The notes: a model not told the origin generated them from the letters alone. DNA of 64,000 nucleotides from Tulasnella sp. 424 (GCA_019633425.1 WSUB01000170.1:216-64215), one strand, 5' to 3'; counted from the stretch's first letter, positions 31,786-44,470 are shown. Made by a program: numbers and translations.

Positions 31786-32708
31786 ATGGCGCCGCTGAAG
31801 GGAGTCTCCTCTAACAGAGTGTAAGCGACGTCGACCTGCAATTCTACGCTTTCTACTACCTATTGACGCACCACGCCACCAGCTGTAGAGAATGCGGGAA
31901 GATTCTTACGGTATATATCGTTGATACCTATTATCATATTTACCATTTACCCAACGTCCCTACGTTTCAAATCGCAGAATCGGAGGAAACGAAATGTGCA
32001 CGAAAGGGCCGTGTGAGTATGCATACCTTCCTCAACACTAACAAAGCTTTCCGAACCCATTTCTAAGTCTTCTTCCTTTTGCACAGACACGGGGACTCGC
32101 AGTTTAAGTGCAGTGAATGCCACAAGTCCTTCCGTTGGTGCTCCAGCGCCTCTCGATGTGCCAAAAACGACCGCCTCAAAGCTGAACTTGCCCAACAATC
32201 CGCGTCTCAGGAGACGACTCCTCGGACGACTCCTCGGGCCAGGGCCCCGTACGTACAGTACATCCCCAGGATTCCGGCTAAGTATTTCTAACGCTCTGCA
32301 TTGATTGTTAGTCGAGACATCATTAGACCGCCAAGTCTATCTGCATTCCAATTATCCAATGCGGCTTACCCATCCATCCCAGGCCCATCCACCGCTCCAT
32401 CCACTGCACGGCCATTCGCCGCAGATTCATCGGCCAACGTCTACGCTGGAGGAGTCCCCCACCCAGCCTCAGTTGATCCTTTATATGCCTGGCCCGGGAT
32501 GCATCCTCCGGCCCGAAACCTTGCACCTCACCATATGAACCTCCGGGCTAGTAACTCTGCACCTGAACAACCGAATCCCCTGGTCAACAACCTTGCACCT
32601 GACCAACCGAACCCCCCGGTTAACAACCCTGCACCTGATCAAACGAACAACCCGGCCGACTTGAACGACCACTTATATCAGTTTGGCCACATCCCATTTA
32701 ACTACTAA
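31786..32708 (+). CDS. two-zinc-finger protein, tandem copy 3 (five exons)
   Basis: Exons 31786-31820, 31883-31910, 31978-32012, 32087-32248 and 32312-32708; 218 residues starting MAPLKGVSSNRVCREC. Exon 1 is 9 bases longer than in copies 1 and 2; exons 2 and 3 keep their lengths. Finger 1 is intact (C-x2-C-x12-H-x4-H). Finger 2 reads C-x2-C-x12-C-x3-D (CSECHKSF...RCAKND), so its last ligand is lost. The tail has three 12-residue repeats (NPLVNNLAPDQP and variants) and ends HIPFNY. Likely a zinc-finger protein of the same family with one finger decaying. Confidence 0.82.
32538..32645 (+). repeat. 36-base coding repeat (three units)
   Basis: Units NLRASNSAPEQP, NPLVNNLAPDQP and NPPVNNPAPDQT in the last exon of tandem copy 3. 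Confidence 0.75.
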
Positions 32709-33438
32709 ATTAATCCGTTAATTATCAACGATTTTATCTAGATGTCCCCTCCCAGCGTTTGATCGATTCATTCCCTGGCAGGTGGTGCATCCTCGTTGAA
32801 TCCTTTGTTGTCTGTCGCCCATAACCAGGGGCTGCCCGAGGTCGTTCCTGGAAATAATGAATGTATACCAGTAGGGCGCTCTTTGGAAATCCTGTCAATA
32901 TACTTTTGAGAGCGTTGCCTAGTGAATATTGTGATCCCGCCAGCGTATCAGATAATCAGCTCGTTCGTTTGGGTATAATTCAAGGTTAGTGAACTTAAGC
33001 TTTACTACAAGGGATGGACTTCTATATGATTCTGGAGGGAGGATGTTTCGATCTATCCCGCAACAAATAGCCCCAAGGACTAAGCCGCGGCCCGGCCCGG
33101 TCCCACCGTAGCTTTACGGCGCATGCAAGGAGAACAACCTCATAAATAAAATAAGACGCCCTTACGTGCGGAAACTTCCAGTAATGAAGGACGAAGAGCG
33201 TCCCCTGGACATGATCAACGCCTCTGCACAGCGAGATACGTCGGGTCTCATTCGCAAGACTGGAGCGGCGGGTAGTGGGTTCCCAGCAAAAGGGATATCA
33301 TAGATGACAGCATAACTTAAGTTAAGAAATAGGTATCGAAAGATCAGGAAGGTTTCTCTGGTGCGTTGTCTGGATGACTGGTAGCAGATCCCGTCAGGAC
33401 AAAGTTTGGACGTGCTTGCCTTACCAGTCCAAGCACGA
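32709..33438. other. end of the tandem array and upstream region of the HEATR5/Laa1 gene
   Basis: Similarity to the tandem unit ends near 33063-33080. The rest, up to 33438, would hold the promoter of the Laa1 gene. No other gene seen. Confidence 0.5.
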
Positions 33439-36400
33439 ATGGCAACTACGACACCCGCAACAGACGATTTACGCATTGACGAGGCAAGGAATCAAGGTGC
33501 ATATCTATAATAAACTCTAACCGAAGGTTCTTCTCTCTCCAGTCCATCCTCTCTGGCGACAATGCCGACCTTGCGCTATATAAATGGCTGTCGAAAGCAG
33601 AACGATCAGCTCAGAGTCTCAACGAAGTGAGCCTTATTCGCTATACTTATAAGTCAAGGATCTAAACATCTCTCGCGGATAGGAAGACTTGAAAATCACT
33701 CAAAATGCGTTTGAGTCTTCCTTAATTAAACTAGTAACGGGAGCGAGGCCCTACCCTCCTCCAGGTCGTCCGCTGCGGAGCTTGGCATCTCGGTGCTTAA
33801 ACATCCTATACGCTCGAGGAGAAACCAAGTCACGATTCGATACCGTAAGGACGTTTTTGACCACCGCTGCAGATATTAAAGCATCTGAGGGAGTGAAAGT
33901 GTGCGTCGTTCAGTCATTCACGAGACTGGGGCGTTGGACTAATTCGGTTGCTCAGGGCTTGCCTCTGGTGTATTGGCGAAATCATGGCCACCTCAGGCTC
34001 ACAAATCCTATCCCTGATGACGGATATTAGCAATGCCACTATACGACTTTTCAAGACCTCCAGTCTCGTCAGTCGTCATGCGAACCGAAACCCTAACAAA
34101 TTCCAACTCATCGTTCGTCTCCTTGCATCTAGCCCGTGTTTGTCCGATATCATGCGCTCCTGGCCCTCCGAAAATCACTCAGGACAGCAGGGCGGGGTCT
34201 TACTGAGGCCGCAGCCAAGGATGTGTTGAAACAAACGCGATATTACATGACAGACAAGGCCCTGCCGATTCAGCGAGCCACTGCAGAGGTACGGAAGACC
34301 TGGTCAAGGTTCTTTGGAACGCCTGCCACAGAGCTGACTTGAACCTAATCTTATTAGATCCTCGTGGTTTTACACGCCGAAAAGGAGAGCATCAAAACCA
34401 CGGCTGAAGTCGAATCCTTGGTAACCGTGTGCGCCAAGGGTCTCGAACAAGCAGACCAACCCACTCGCCGTTCTTTCTCCCTCCTTGTTGCCCAAGTTCT
34501 TTCCCTCACTCAGATAGAGCGTCCGATCGTCACTACCGAGAAGAAAGGTCCTGCAAAGAAGGACGCAGCCGGTGACGACGAAGCCGATGGTCCCATCTCG
34601 ACGCTCGCCGAGACCACAAAGCCTCTTATGACCGCCACGGAAATGCTCGCTCAGATATCAACACACTTCAACAAACCCGGAGCGTCTCGAAAGACTCGAG
34701 TGGGACTCTTCGATTTCTACGTTAGTCTCCTCATGTTACTTGGGGCTTCGTGGGTCGAGGCAAACTACGGAGTGATCGTGAAACACCTCATAACGGAAAT
34801 AGCAGTCCCGGTCCGACAATCCACGAATACCCACGATACGTCTCTCGTCAGAAAGCTTGTTGGAATACTGCTGAGGGATCTAATTGGAGTACGGATGTTG
34901 AGCGAACAAGGTCAAATTGCAGCCATCAAGGAGTTGTCGGAGGGATATTTGAAGAAATGGCCAGCCCTACTTCCGGGACAAGCTGCACCTCATCACAATG
35001 CTCTTGTGGTCGCACTGAAAGAAGTCGCAGGATTACTCCAGCAGCTAGGGAATGCACCCCCACCAGTTCAGGTTTGTATGACTGTTCATTTGTCACGTTG
35101 TCGCCGCTGACCGTCGCATTGCCCTATAGGATGCCCTGGCGGAACCCCTTGTCAACCTCTTATCTCATCCCAACCAAAGCGCCCAGGTTGCTGCCGCATG
35201 GTGTCTACGCTGCTTCTGCTTCTCTACTCCGCTACGGCTACCTAAAACGGTGCTCAACGTCGTCGAGCTTCTTCAACGCGACATCACGTCACTGGGTACT
35301 CCCCCCGTTACTCCCGAGGTTGGAAAACGAGCTCTAGGTCATGCAAACGGCTTGGCGGCGCTCTTCGCAATCATTCCCGATCGACCCCTCTACGTCTCCT
35401 ATGACTTGTCAGCTAAGGTGTTCGACATGGCAATCCAGCTGTTAAAGCGTGCAGGAGAACACGACGTCATAGTAGCCCAAGTTGAAGTTGAGGTGGCATG
35501 GGCCCTCATCTCGTCCTTGATGGCGTTAGGTCCAAACTTCGTGCGAAGTCATCTACCCCAATTGCTAGTCCTGTGGAGGAACGCCTTGCCGAAACCCACA
35601 AGCAAAGATACGAGCCATGCTACAGGACGCAGTGTGGCAGAGTGGACGTTCCTTCTTCGAGTCAGAGAAGCCGCATTACAAGCCGTTTTAAGCTTCCTCC
35701 GTCACAATTCTCCAGCGTTGGTTACCCTTGACGTTGCCCGAAGACTAGCATCTCTTCTATCCAACGCACTCGCTTTCGCTAACGCCTTTGTGGGCCAGCC
35801 GACGGACGAGATCCAGGACGCCACATCGAACCTAGCAACTCGAGAAGCAATGCTGAGGAGGCGAGTATATCAATGCTTCACAGCTCTCGGGCTGTCAAGC
35901 GCCACCGAAGTTATGCAGACGACGTTACTCCAGTCCGCGGTTTCTCTATTCGCGGGGCCAGAAGGATACAGCGGAAGTTCGATGCAAGCTGCCATCGCCA
36001 GTTCAACCGGAAACTTTAGTTCGGTTTGGGCTATGACAGACGGTTATGCCTACGGCGTAACTAGTACAGACCGTTACTCCCTCAAGGTGTTTGGCAAGGA
36101 CGAGAAAGCGGAAGGGAACCCGGAGGAGAGCGGAGAACGATTGCATAGGGATTCTGTAGAAAACGCGATTGACGATCTGGTAAGTAGGCGGACTTCATCA
36201 TGCGAATTGAAGTTTTCTCATCCGACTCTCCAGATCCTTGCACCCATCATTGGCTCGTGCGAACACGACACCTTGGCGTTATGCCGTCCCCAACTAGTCT
36301 CAGAAGAGTCAGCGTGGCCGGAGCCCCCACCGCCAATGACCGGGGTGGTTGATGCAGCCATTATCCTATTCTCGATGCTCCTTCCGGCTCAGGATGCGAC

Positions 36401-39400
36401 GTCTGCCGCCCGAACAATCAATCAAATCGCACAATCAATCAAGTCTCCTAAACTGGAAAGGAACCTGGGACGAAAGGCAGCTATTCAAATTAATGCCACT
36501 GCGGCGTTGCTCTTCACCTTACGTCACGCCGCGCAATCGCGGCAAGCGAAGGACGTGCTTGGCGGAAGTCAGGTTGCGGAGGCCCTTGTAGGAGTACTAA
36601 AAGTACTAATTCATCAAACTCTTCTGGCGATTTTGAGCACTGATTAAGTTCTGGCTAGGACGCTATTCTTGACGGGGACGTATTCCTTCGGAAAGCAGGA
36701 AGCGAGGCCATAGGTCGCTTAGCCAACCTCTCTGGTACGACGTTTCTCAGTACCCAAACGAAGTTCCTCGTGGATCAAGTCGTCAACAACCGTGATCCCC
36801 AAGCACGAGCTGGGTGTGCGCTGGCATTTGGAGCCATATACAGCCAAGTTGGCGGTTTGGCAGCCGGCCCGCTGCTCAAGACCACCGTAAACGTTCTCAT
36901 GTCCCTAGGCAATGACCCACACCCCGTTGTCTATTTCCATGCTTTATCCGCTTTAAGCCAGGTCGCGACTTCCGCAAGTCTGTCGTACGGACCGTATGTG
37001 TCAAGCACCCTTGGCCTTATCTTCAAGCTATACATGGCTTCGACCCACGAGCCCGAGGGAGGTTCCCTTTCCAATGCGAACCTTGCCGGAGATTTGCCAG
37101 CTTATCAAGTCCTCTGCCAACTCATCGACGCTCTGATCAGCGTCCTCGGCCCGGAGCTCCAGGAGCCGAACGGTACCCGCAATCTCGTATTCAATCTTGC
37201 GATGGACTTCTGGAAGGAGGACGATGAAGGAATCCAGGTAGAAGCAATCAAATGCATTCAACACTTCCTGATGTTTGGAGCGGACTCGATGGACATTCCG
37301 GAATTGGTGGTTGGTTTCCGGTCACATCTACTCTCTTCCCGGAGACCTCTGAAGATGGCATCTATCAACGCGCTTTATCAACTAGTTCAACGCGACGCTT
37401 TCATCATGTCAAAGGTTGGGGGCGATCGTTTGGTGGAAGAACTATTCGCCATGTTGGATGATGATTCCGCCATTGACGGTGTACGGAATATCATCCTCAG
37501 CTGGCTGCAGCAAACCGTCCTCCATAACCCCTCCGCCTGGATCGACCTCTGTCAGCGTATCATGTCCCGTACAACTGCTTCCCAACGAGTCACCGAAGCC
37601 GCCTCAAAGACCGGGGGATTACAAGATGATGAAGCAGAGTCTTTAAGTGTCGGAATGGGAGGGAATCAGGCCGCAGCAGGAGGTCCCACCTCTCGATGGC
37701 GGACCCAGCTATTCTCCCTTCGATGTCTGCACCAAATCTGCATCCTCGTAGCTAGATCGGGTCGTCGGGAACATGTTGACCTACAATTTGCCCGACAACA
37801 GAAGCTCCAACCATCCACTCTACTCGTTTCTCGGGTGCCCGACTTGATCAAGATGGCCTTCACCGCATCGGCCGCTTACGTAACTGAGATCAGGCTCGAA
37901 GGTTTGGTTGTCTTGCAAGATGTTATCGAGGTAAGAGCCAAGTAATTCCGCCAACAACGCTCAACGACTAAACGACACCCTGATTAGGTTTTTGCGAAAT
38001 CGCCCGATCCTGACTATGAAGACTCGCTGTTACTTGAGCAGCATCAAGCACCCATTACTTCAGCCCTGACCCCAGCCTTCTCCTCTGACTCTACCCCTGA
38101 GATTTTGTCCTCTGCAGTTCAAGTGTGTGCGGCTTTCGTTGGATGCGGAGTTGTCAAGGACATCGCTCGTATGGGCAGGATCCTGAAACTTCTTACCTCC
38201 GCTTTGGAACAAAGCAAAGGTAAGTCTAAGGTGCTTTCCACATCATGGTCATAACACTCAATCCCTCTTTGCCAGAGTCGGGGACCCTTAAGATAGGTGA
38301 AGTTGGCGAGCTCAGCCCAAACGCATCAGGCATGTTGCGAATCTCAACCTTGAAAGCCTGGGCCCAACTTCAAGTCGCCGGCTCGCATCAAGCATACTTG
38401 AGCGCAGTGGTCGAACCCCATCGAGCCACATTAGCGACTCTTTGGGTATCTTCCCTTCGTGACTATGCCAGCATTCGTGGGGATTCTGAAATGCTCCAGG
38501 ACTCGGCCTCCGCTGCAATGGATGTGTCATACTCAGGTATGGGCCGGGAGGTACTATTACCGGTGAGTGCTCTCGGCCAGTCGTCGTCCAATTAGACTCT
38601 CATATACGACGGGTCGCCAGTATTACGAAGCCGCGTGGAGCAAGATTTTGAAGGCTGTTGCAAACCTGATGCTTGCCTCTGATAAGGCGGTGCTGGCGGC
38701 CATGGATGGCCAAGACGCATCCAGTCAAGCCACGCCTTTCGCTGCTCCATCCAAAGACGAGCCAACAGCATATTTCTTCGTTATATTCGGACTGGTCTTC
38801 GAAGCCCTAACTGCTTCCTCGGCTGACGCCAATGCCACTCCAGCTGCACTCGAAGCTGCTGTCACATCGCTTGAGGCACTTCGATCCCTTGTGAAGCCCG
38901 AGTACGCCGGAAAGGCAATTCTCGAACTCTCTACTTTCGACGAACTGAGTAATTTGTTCTATCGAATGGCCATGACAGCCGCGCCGATCGTCCAGCTCAA
39001 CCTCGTTGCCGTACTTGCGAGCTTAGCTTCGAGTCAGAAAGATAAACTGATAGCTAATATCAAAGCCTCCGGGTAAGTGCTTCCTACCTATGTTCGAAAC
39101 TCTCGGTCCTCAGGCTGCTGGTTTATTAGTGCATCAGAACCTTTCCCCAGCGATTCACCTTTGACACACTGCCTGCGAATCTGCTCGTATGTCTTGAGGC
39201 AAGCATTGCCTTCGGCTTCAAGACGTGGGGTCTCGGGTAAGTATGTTCCAGCGCTGTGAAACGATGTCTGACCGGACATCCTTTTCGGAACATTAGGAGT
39301 ATCTGGCAGCGTTGAGGATCGAGTTGCACTCTTGACCGCAACATTTAAGGCCTTCACGATCATTGGGGACGCATTTGGCCCCGAGAAGAGAGAAGAGGTG

Positions 39401-40503
39401 CGAGCAGTCGCAGTCGGCTTGTACACAGGTAGGTTTGGTTGCTAGATCTCATTCGAACGCTACTTATATCTGTTCTCAGAATTACTGAAGGACGAGTACA
39501 GCACAGCTGATCTCACAGGTCCGACGCTGCCCTCGCTCAAGGCCATTCTTGACACGACCACTAACCCGGTGGCGGGTCCGGCGTTGGAGAAGTATCACAA
39601 GCTTGTGCATGGTCTGTTGTCGGCGTGCCTGTCGCACATTGACGAAATGCGGTGCGTTATCACAGTAACTTTTAGAACATCACTCATCAGGGAAAATACT
39701 CCATGGGTCTTTGTAACAGGGGGCGAGAAGGCTTCTCAGCAATTATTAAAGTCAAGAACAACCTGTTGGCTTCTGTCCTGATCGTCACTGTTGTTCCGCA
39801 AAATGTCAAGCTCAGTCGCACCGTCGTAGAACACTGCTGCTATCTCATTGCGCAAAAGTTGGAGGACGGATCAACACCTGAAGTATGCTCTCTGTTCTTA
39901 TATGCTTTCTTCAGCTAACTAAATAGTCATCCCACTAGATCTCCATCACTGCGGCCCATTGCGCTAAAACTATTATGATTGCTGCGACAGCAGGAAACGC
40001 TGTCTTGGGGCACTGCGTCAAGCTGCTAATCCCTGGAATGATCCATTATATCGCTAATCTTGCATCGTCGTTGGACGAAACTGCCGAAACCGGGGTTCAG
40101 AACGCCGCCCAAATCCAGGGAATTGACGAGGTTCTCAAGGCGTTTGTCGCATTTTTCAATTCCGTCCCAGATGAACATCGTGAGCAAATACTTAGCTGTT
40201 GCTAGCTTCTAACTAACGTGTGCTCCTCGCATAGGTGCCCGGCTCCTCGGAGTGCTTCTACCACTGTGTGTCCTGCTACTGGACCCAACGCGTTCACCTC
40301 CAACTCCGCTCCATACTCGCACTATCTCGCATCTACTTCAATTTGCAACGACTTCACCTGCTGCATTCAAGGAAGCGACGGCGAAGCTGGGTCCGGCTGA
40401 ACGGGAGAAGTTGGAGACCTCCGTCCGCCAGGCGGTTGGTGGCGCAAAATCAGCGGGTGCAGAGAAGGCAACGAAACCAGCGATCTCTTTGAGGAGTTTT
40501 TGA
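33439..40503 (+). CDS. LAA1: HEATR5 / Laa1-type large HEAT-repeat protein (18 exons)
   Basis: Exons: 33439-33483, 33543-33626, 33683-33900, 33956-34067, 34133-34288, 34358-35071, 35130-36179, 36234-36602, 36659-37930, 37988-38219, 38276-38562, 38621-39072, 39130-39236, 39297-39428, 39480-39651, 39720-39882, 39939-40179, 40235-40503. Total 2024 residues, close to human HEATR5B and yeast Laa1 (both about 2000). The family acts with the AP-1 clathrin adaptor in trafficking between trans-Golgi and endosomes. Family landmarks: NADLALYKWLSKAE near the N-terminus, PPPGRPLRSLASRCL, YHALLALRKSLRTAG, GCALAFGAIYSQVGGLAAGP, and HEAT-type helix pairs throughout. Exon 1 needs a GC donor (GAG|GCAAGG); the alternative GT would give a 46-base intron and break the frame. 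The 54-base intron at 36180-36233 is in frame without a stop, so it may be retained or coding. Confidence 0.9.
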
Positions 40504-40579
40504 ATATACAGAATGTAAACAGGATGGGGCGTCGTACATATATACATTCATGTACCGGTCGTTAGGTCATCAGGCCATC

Positions 40580-42509
40580 TTAGATCTTCATCCGCCCTGC
40601 TCTCAACCTCCTCGTCCAGAATGTCAGAATGATTATCGTGACAATGAAGCTCAGAACGAGACTTCCTCCGAAGATGGTGGCATGGTAAGGCCAAGCAGTA
40701 CTACAACAACCAAAGTCAGCGCTGGGTTTCGGCGCCTTTCCGGGTTCAAGACCTACTTTTCCGTGATGGGGATGCCTACTTGCAACGCGGTCGCCCAAGG
40801 GAACACCCACAGGAAGTTCACCACGAAGGAGTTGCCGAAATACCATGCCGGAGTTGTGGCGAGGAGAATTGACGCGAGTTGAGTGTTTAGGGCGTAGAAT
40901 ATGTAGCACCTATACGCAGTGCGTCGTTTTTTTATCAACACCGTGTTGGCGATTCCGGGTATCAGGTACTTACCAATCAATCGTCCTCCACATACGAGCT
41001 GTAATTGCAGCAACGACGTCTGAGTTGGAGAGGTACTTCGCGAAAGGCTTGACCAAGGCGAAGGAGAAGGCGAGGCAGAGTGGGATTTCGACTATAAGGG
41101 CGATGACTGCCGAACGAAGGGCGGGTCGGGCAATTCCTTTCATTGAACGGAGCTTTCGTGTACCTATTGCAGGTGAGATAGTGAGACAGCTTTATACAGG
41201 CGAGTTCAAGGGAATTGTGACACACCTAAGATATCGGACCATTTCGCTTTGAGGTTTCCAGTCGCCTTGGCCCGCGCTCGCCAGTCGTTCCATGCATGTC
41301 CACCGAAGGTACCGGAAGCAGCTTCGAGTGCGTTGACAGGAACCATCACAAGGCCCCATCGAATTGTGTTGAAGCTTTTGAAGACAGACGTCAGTAAGCT
41401 GCGCCCCTTGGGAACGTGCCAAAAAGCAACTCACATTCCCCAAGCAGTGGCATAATCTCTGCCAAGCGCGACAACTCCGTGGATCAACCACAAATACAGC
41501 CCGTTCCTAAATGCGGATTCCATGAAAGTGAATACACCAGGTTTTGCGAGGGTGAGCCATGCGGTGTAGTTGGGCACCATGGATTTTCGGAGTTGGCCTC
41601 CGTTTGCGTTGGTGAGTCGTCGAGCGCTGGAGAGGAAGTAGAGAAGACCGGCGATGGAACCCGCTGCGTCGCATGCGAGACGGATCCCTGCTTGGGTGTT
41701 GAGAGTAGGCTTGTGTTTGGTGTGGATGCGGAAGGTGGAGAGGAACATGAAGTCGAAGATGAGGTTGAGAGCTGTGCGAGGTCCAACCAGGTGAGCCAAC
41801 GCCGACTGACCGAATCCATGTAGCTTACCGGTTGCGGTCGAGTTGATCATCAAGGGGACGTCCGGTCGATCAATACTCCTTGTCGCGAAACTGACGGCAT
41901 ACTCTGTAGCAGAAGTCAAGGCCGCGAATGCCGAGATCCGAATATACGTGATGGAGTTTTCCCGAACATCGACAGGAACGAACCCAACTGCAAACCGCTC
42001 TGCACCTGCGAGGAATCCCAAGGACATGATGAGTCCAAGGAGCATCTGGAATGCGATGAGCGTGAAGCAGAGGTTGATCCTGTCGGCTGCCGTACGGGTT
42101 TTGTCTCCGATGATCAAGTACGCGGCGCGAGGGAGACCTTCGTTGAGGACTTCGGCAAAGGTGTTGATGTAAGTGTAGGTGTCGGTTGTGGCTACTGAAG
42201 TAGAGTCCAGTTGGGCAATCCAAAGCTTGGAAAGGGTAGAGTAGATGGCGGGTAAACTGAAGGTTAGGACGTTGAAGATGAGGGCTCCCGAGTAACTGAA
42301 TTGGCAAGGGGTGACAGGTTAGTCATTGGAGATAACGATGGAAAGGCGGGAGCGTACGAGTCTCGAGAGAACCACGCTTTGATAGCCGGTTCATGACCTC
42401 GAGGTTGGTTGTCGTCGTTGTCAAGGCTGCTAGGGGTTGTGTCGGGACTCTTGCGCCCGTCCTCTACGGCGTCAAGGTCCTCGAGTTTCGTATCTGCCAT
42501 GTAGTTCAT
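40580..42509 (-). CDS. MATE-like multi-pass membrane transporter (six exons)
   Basis: Exons 42509-42358, 42295-41435, 41374-41226, 41163-40974, 40909-40757 and 40700-40580; 541 residues. An acidic hydrophilic N-terminus of about 50 residues ([18 protein letters not shown]) precedes roughly a dozen hydrophobic segments, among them [73 protein letters not shown] and a final [15 protein letters not shown] before a basic tail. The helix layout, with repeated PxxxNxxFDFxFL-like stretches, recalls MATE/MOP-type exporters, but I cannot assign a substrate. The stop lies 76 bases from that of the Laa1 gene, in convergent orientation. The last exon is supported because it adds a complete helix; without splicing the protein would stop after ITEK. 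Confidence 0.78.
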
Positions 42510-44076
42510 GGTGAGATGAGTACAAAGATAACGAGAAGAGGAAGAGAGGAGGGAAAAAAGGAAAGGTTCGTACACCCACGAAGCCGATTCCACATCATTG
42601 GCCAAGACCAGCTCCTTATATCCTGCGTTCTTTAATCGATATTCTCGTAATTTGTCTGTGGATAAGAGAAATTCGTTTTTGCCAAGCCGAACCTAGTTGG
42701 ATAGCCGAGAGATAGCGAGGTCTCCAAAGGCTCCAGTTCGGGGATGGGCTGGTTGACTGACGTCCGGGGAAGGTGTTCTCTCGTTATCCGGACGGCACGC
42801 CGGCTTCCAAAGATCCGGGTCGCAAAAAAATTTATGAGATGAAAAGCCCGAGTGGTTTGTTACTGAACATCCACGACTGAAGGCGTTGCGGTTTTCTTGG
42901 AGTCTGGGTTGGTGGTGGTTCACCACCGTCGGGTCGTCGTTGATGCAAAGTAGATGGGAAAGAGTTCAACGCCTGCCGCCCCCTGAACTCTGGAAGGAAC
43001 TCTGGGATAGGGGACATCACGTGTTGCTTCGGGAGGGCCAGTTATTTTCCTTTTTCGACTCTGAGAAAGCTAGGGTCGTGGATGTTCCACGTAAGCCGGC
43101 AGCCCGGCGAGCTTCTTCGGATAACCAGTATCGTAACAGATGCTGTCAATCTGAGACCGCTCGTGACTTTGTTAGCCTCTTCCTTTCTAATATAAGGAGT
43201 CTTGGCGAAGGGCAGGCCGAGGTCACTTCGGCACGGATACTGTTGCAACGCGGTCAACGGATGTCAGCTGTGGCTCAAGTTCACGCGCACTCCTGTTCTC
43301 GCTTGATCCATTGCTCCAGCGACTCCACACAGCAAGGTTTTGGCGTAATCCTTGTATGAACCTAATGAAGCAAGAAGCTTCGGCACAGAATTCAGACTAA
43401 GAAAGCTCTATTGAAGCGCCCAACGTGATACCTGGGATAAACAAATAGTGCTCGGTGCATCTAAAGGAGCTAGACCTTCACCCCACTAGCAAAGACTTTG
43501 GTGATAGGAAAACGACACTAACTGTGGAAATACAAAAAGGTGCGAGCTACTTCCCCTAGACCCAAACTTTAGTGCCTTGCTTTACGACAGTATTGACAGC
43601 ACATCCCTTGGGCTCCCTTTCCGTCTTCACCTGCTTCCCTCCTTGGCTACAACGTATGCTTTGCTCTATATATTGGCCACACCGCACGATCGTTACAAAG
43701 AATAGTGTGAATGATATACCTAGAATATTCCGCTTTTATGCCGCCTTCGTACCTGTGTGACAAGCACTTATTCTTGTCGACTCGCGGACGGCTAACCGCG
43801 CGTCAAATCCAGCAGTCCTGAGTAGCAGCGGTGGCGGGACAGCTGTACGGCACATAGTTGAGCAAGATGTCTCAACGAAATTAGGGGTGACATGAGCGAA
43901 AACAACCATAGCTCCCGGAAAATGAGCACGAAATAGGACAAGGGAGTGAATCCAATGCTTACCACGGGTGAGAAGCCTGATAATGATACATATTTACGTG
44001 GTAGGAATACTTGTCCTTGCTATAAAGAATACCATGATTGTAGTTAACATGGAGTCGATAGCAGTAAATTTGATAT
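42510..44076. other. gene-poor region
   Basis: Upstream side of the transporter gene followed by about 1.4 kb without a supported gene. A plus-strand open frame at 42886-43359 (157 codons) has no domain-like features. Confidence 0.45.
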
Positions 44077-44332
44077 TCAGCTCCAAGTGGGGCCTAGTCT
44101 GACTCTTCTATGACCCTTCGTCGAAGGTGAGCTCCAACGTTCATCCGAGGATGCCATGGAAACCAAGAGGAAGAAGAGGGCGACTACGATACTTGTAAGA
44201 TCAAGTTTTTTCCGGCTGAAGATCAGGAAGCCAGAGAGCCATGGTAATGAGAGCTTGAACGCTGACTGCCAGGATACGCTGGTTCCATGCGACGGGATGG
44301 CTAGCGAGGTCGCACAGCCGAGTTTGAAGCAT
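44077..44332 (-). pseudogene. broken copy of the small two-helix membrane protein
   Basis: From ATG 44332 the sequence reads NQRILAVSVQALITMALWLP, matching NQYILAANSQALIAMAITPP of the gene at 49465. The frame is then lost at an A6 run (44206-44211), after which KKLDLTSIVVALFFLLVSMA continues in another frame, matching QKIALASVVATLFAILTAMA. The second helix is not found. The first intron is also absent or unrecognisable. A third, decayed member of the family. Confidence 0.65.
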
Positions 44333-44470
44333 TGCAAGACATGAATCAACCTGTTATATACTAGCTTCATTATATCTATCCTATTATAACGGACCAGGAT
44401 AGTAAGAGTAAGCGACATGAACTGGCGTGATCCCCGGGGCTTGTTTGTGGCTCGGCTCCCACGCCGTGTT

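Larger units (their letters stand above)
27010..33080 (+). repeat. three tandem ~2 kb units, each with one zinc-finger gene
   Basis: The units run about 27010-29036, 29037-31017 and 31018-33080. Each has the same order: a TGATTCTGG...GGAGG start (missing in unit 1), GTCTGCCTGT, an AGGTGAA/TTCACCT palindrome, a five-exon zinc-finger gene, and a 3' flank with CCCTCCCAGCGTTTGATCG. Gene starts are 2071 and 1959 bases apart. A last partial start of the unit is seen at 33025-33063 before the similarity ends. Copies are diverged by many substitutions and small indels, so the duplication is not recent. Confidence 0.85.

Noticed and set aside
42886..43359. Plus-strand open frame of 157 codons
   Set aside because: Composition is not protein-like and it has no paralogue or splice partner in the window.
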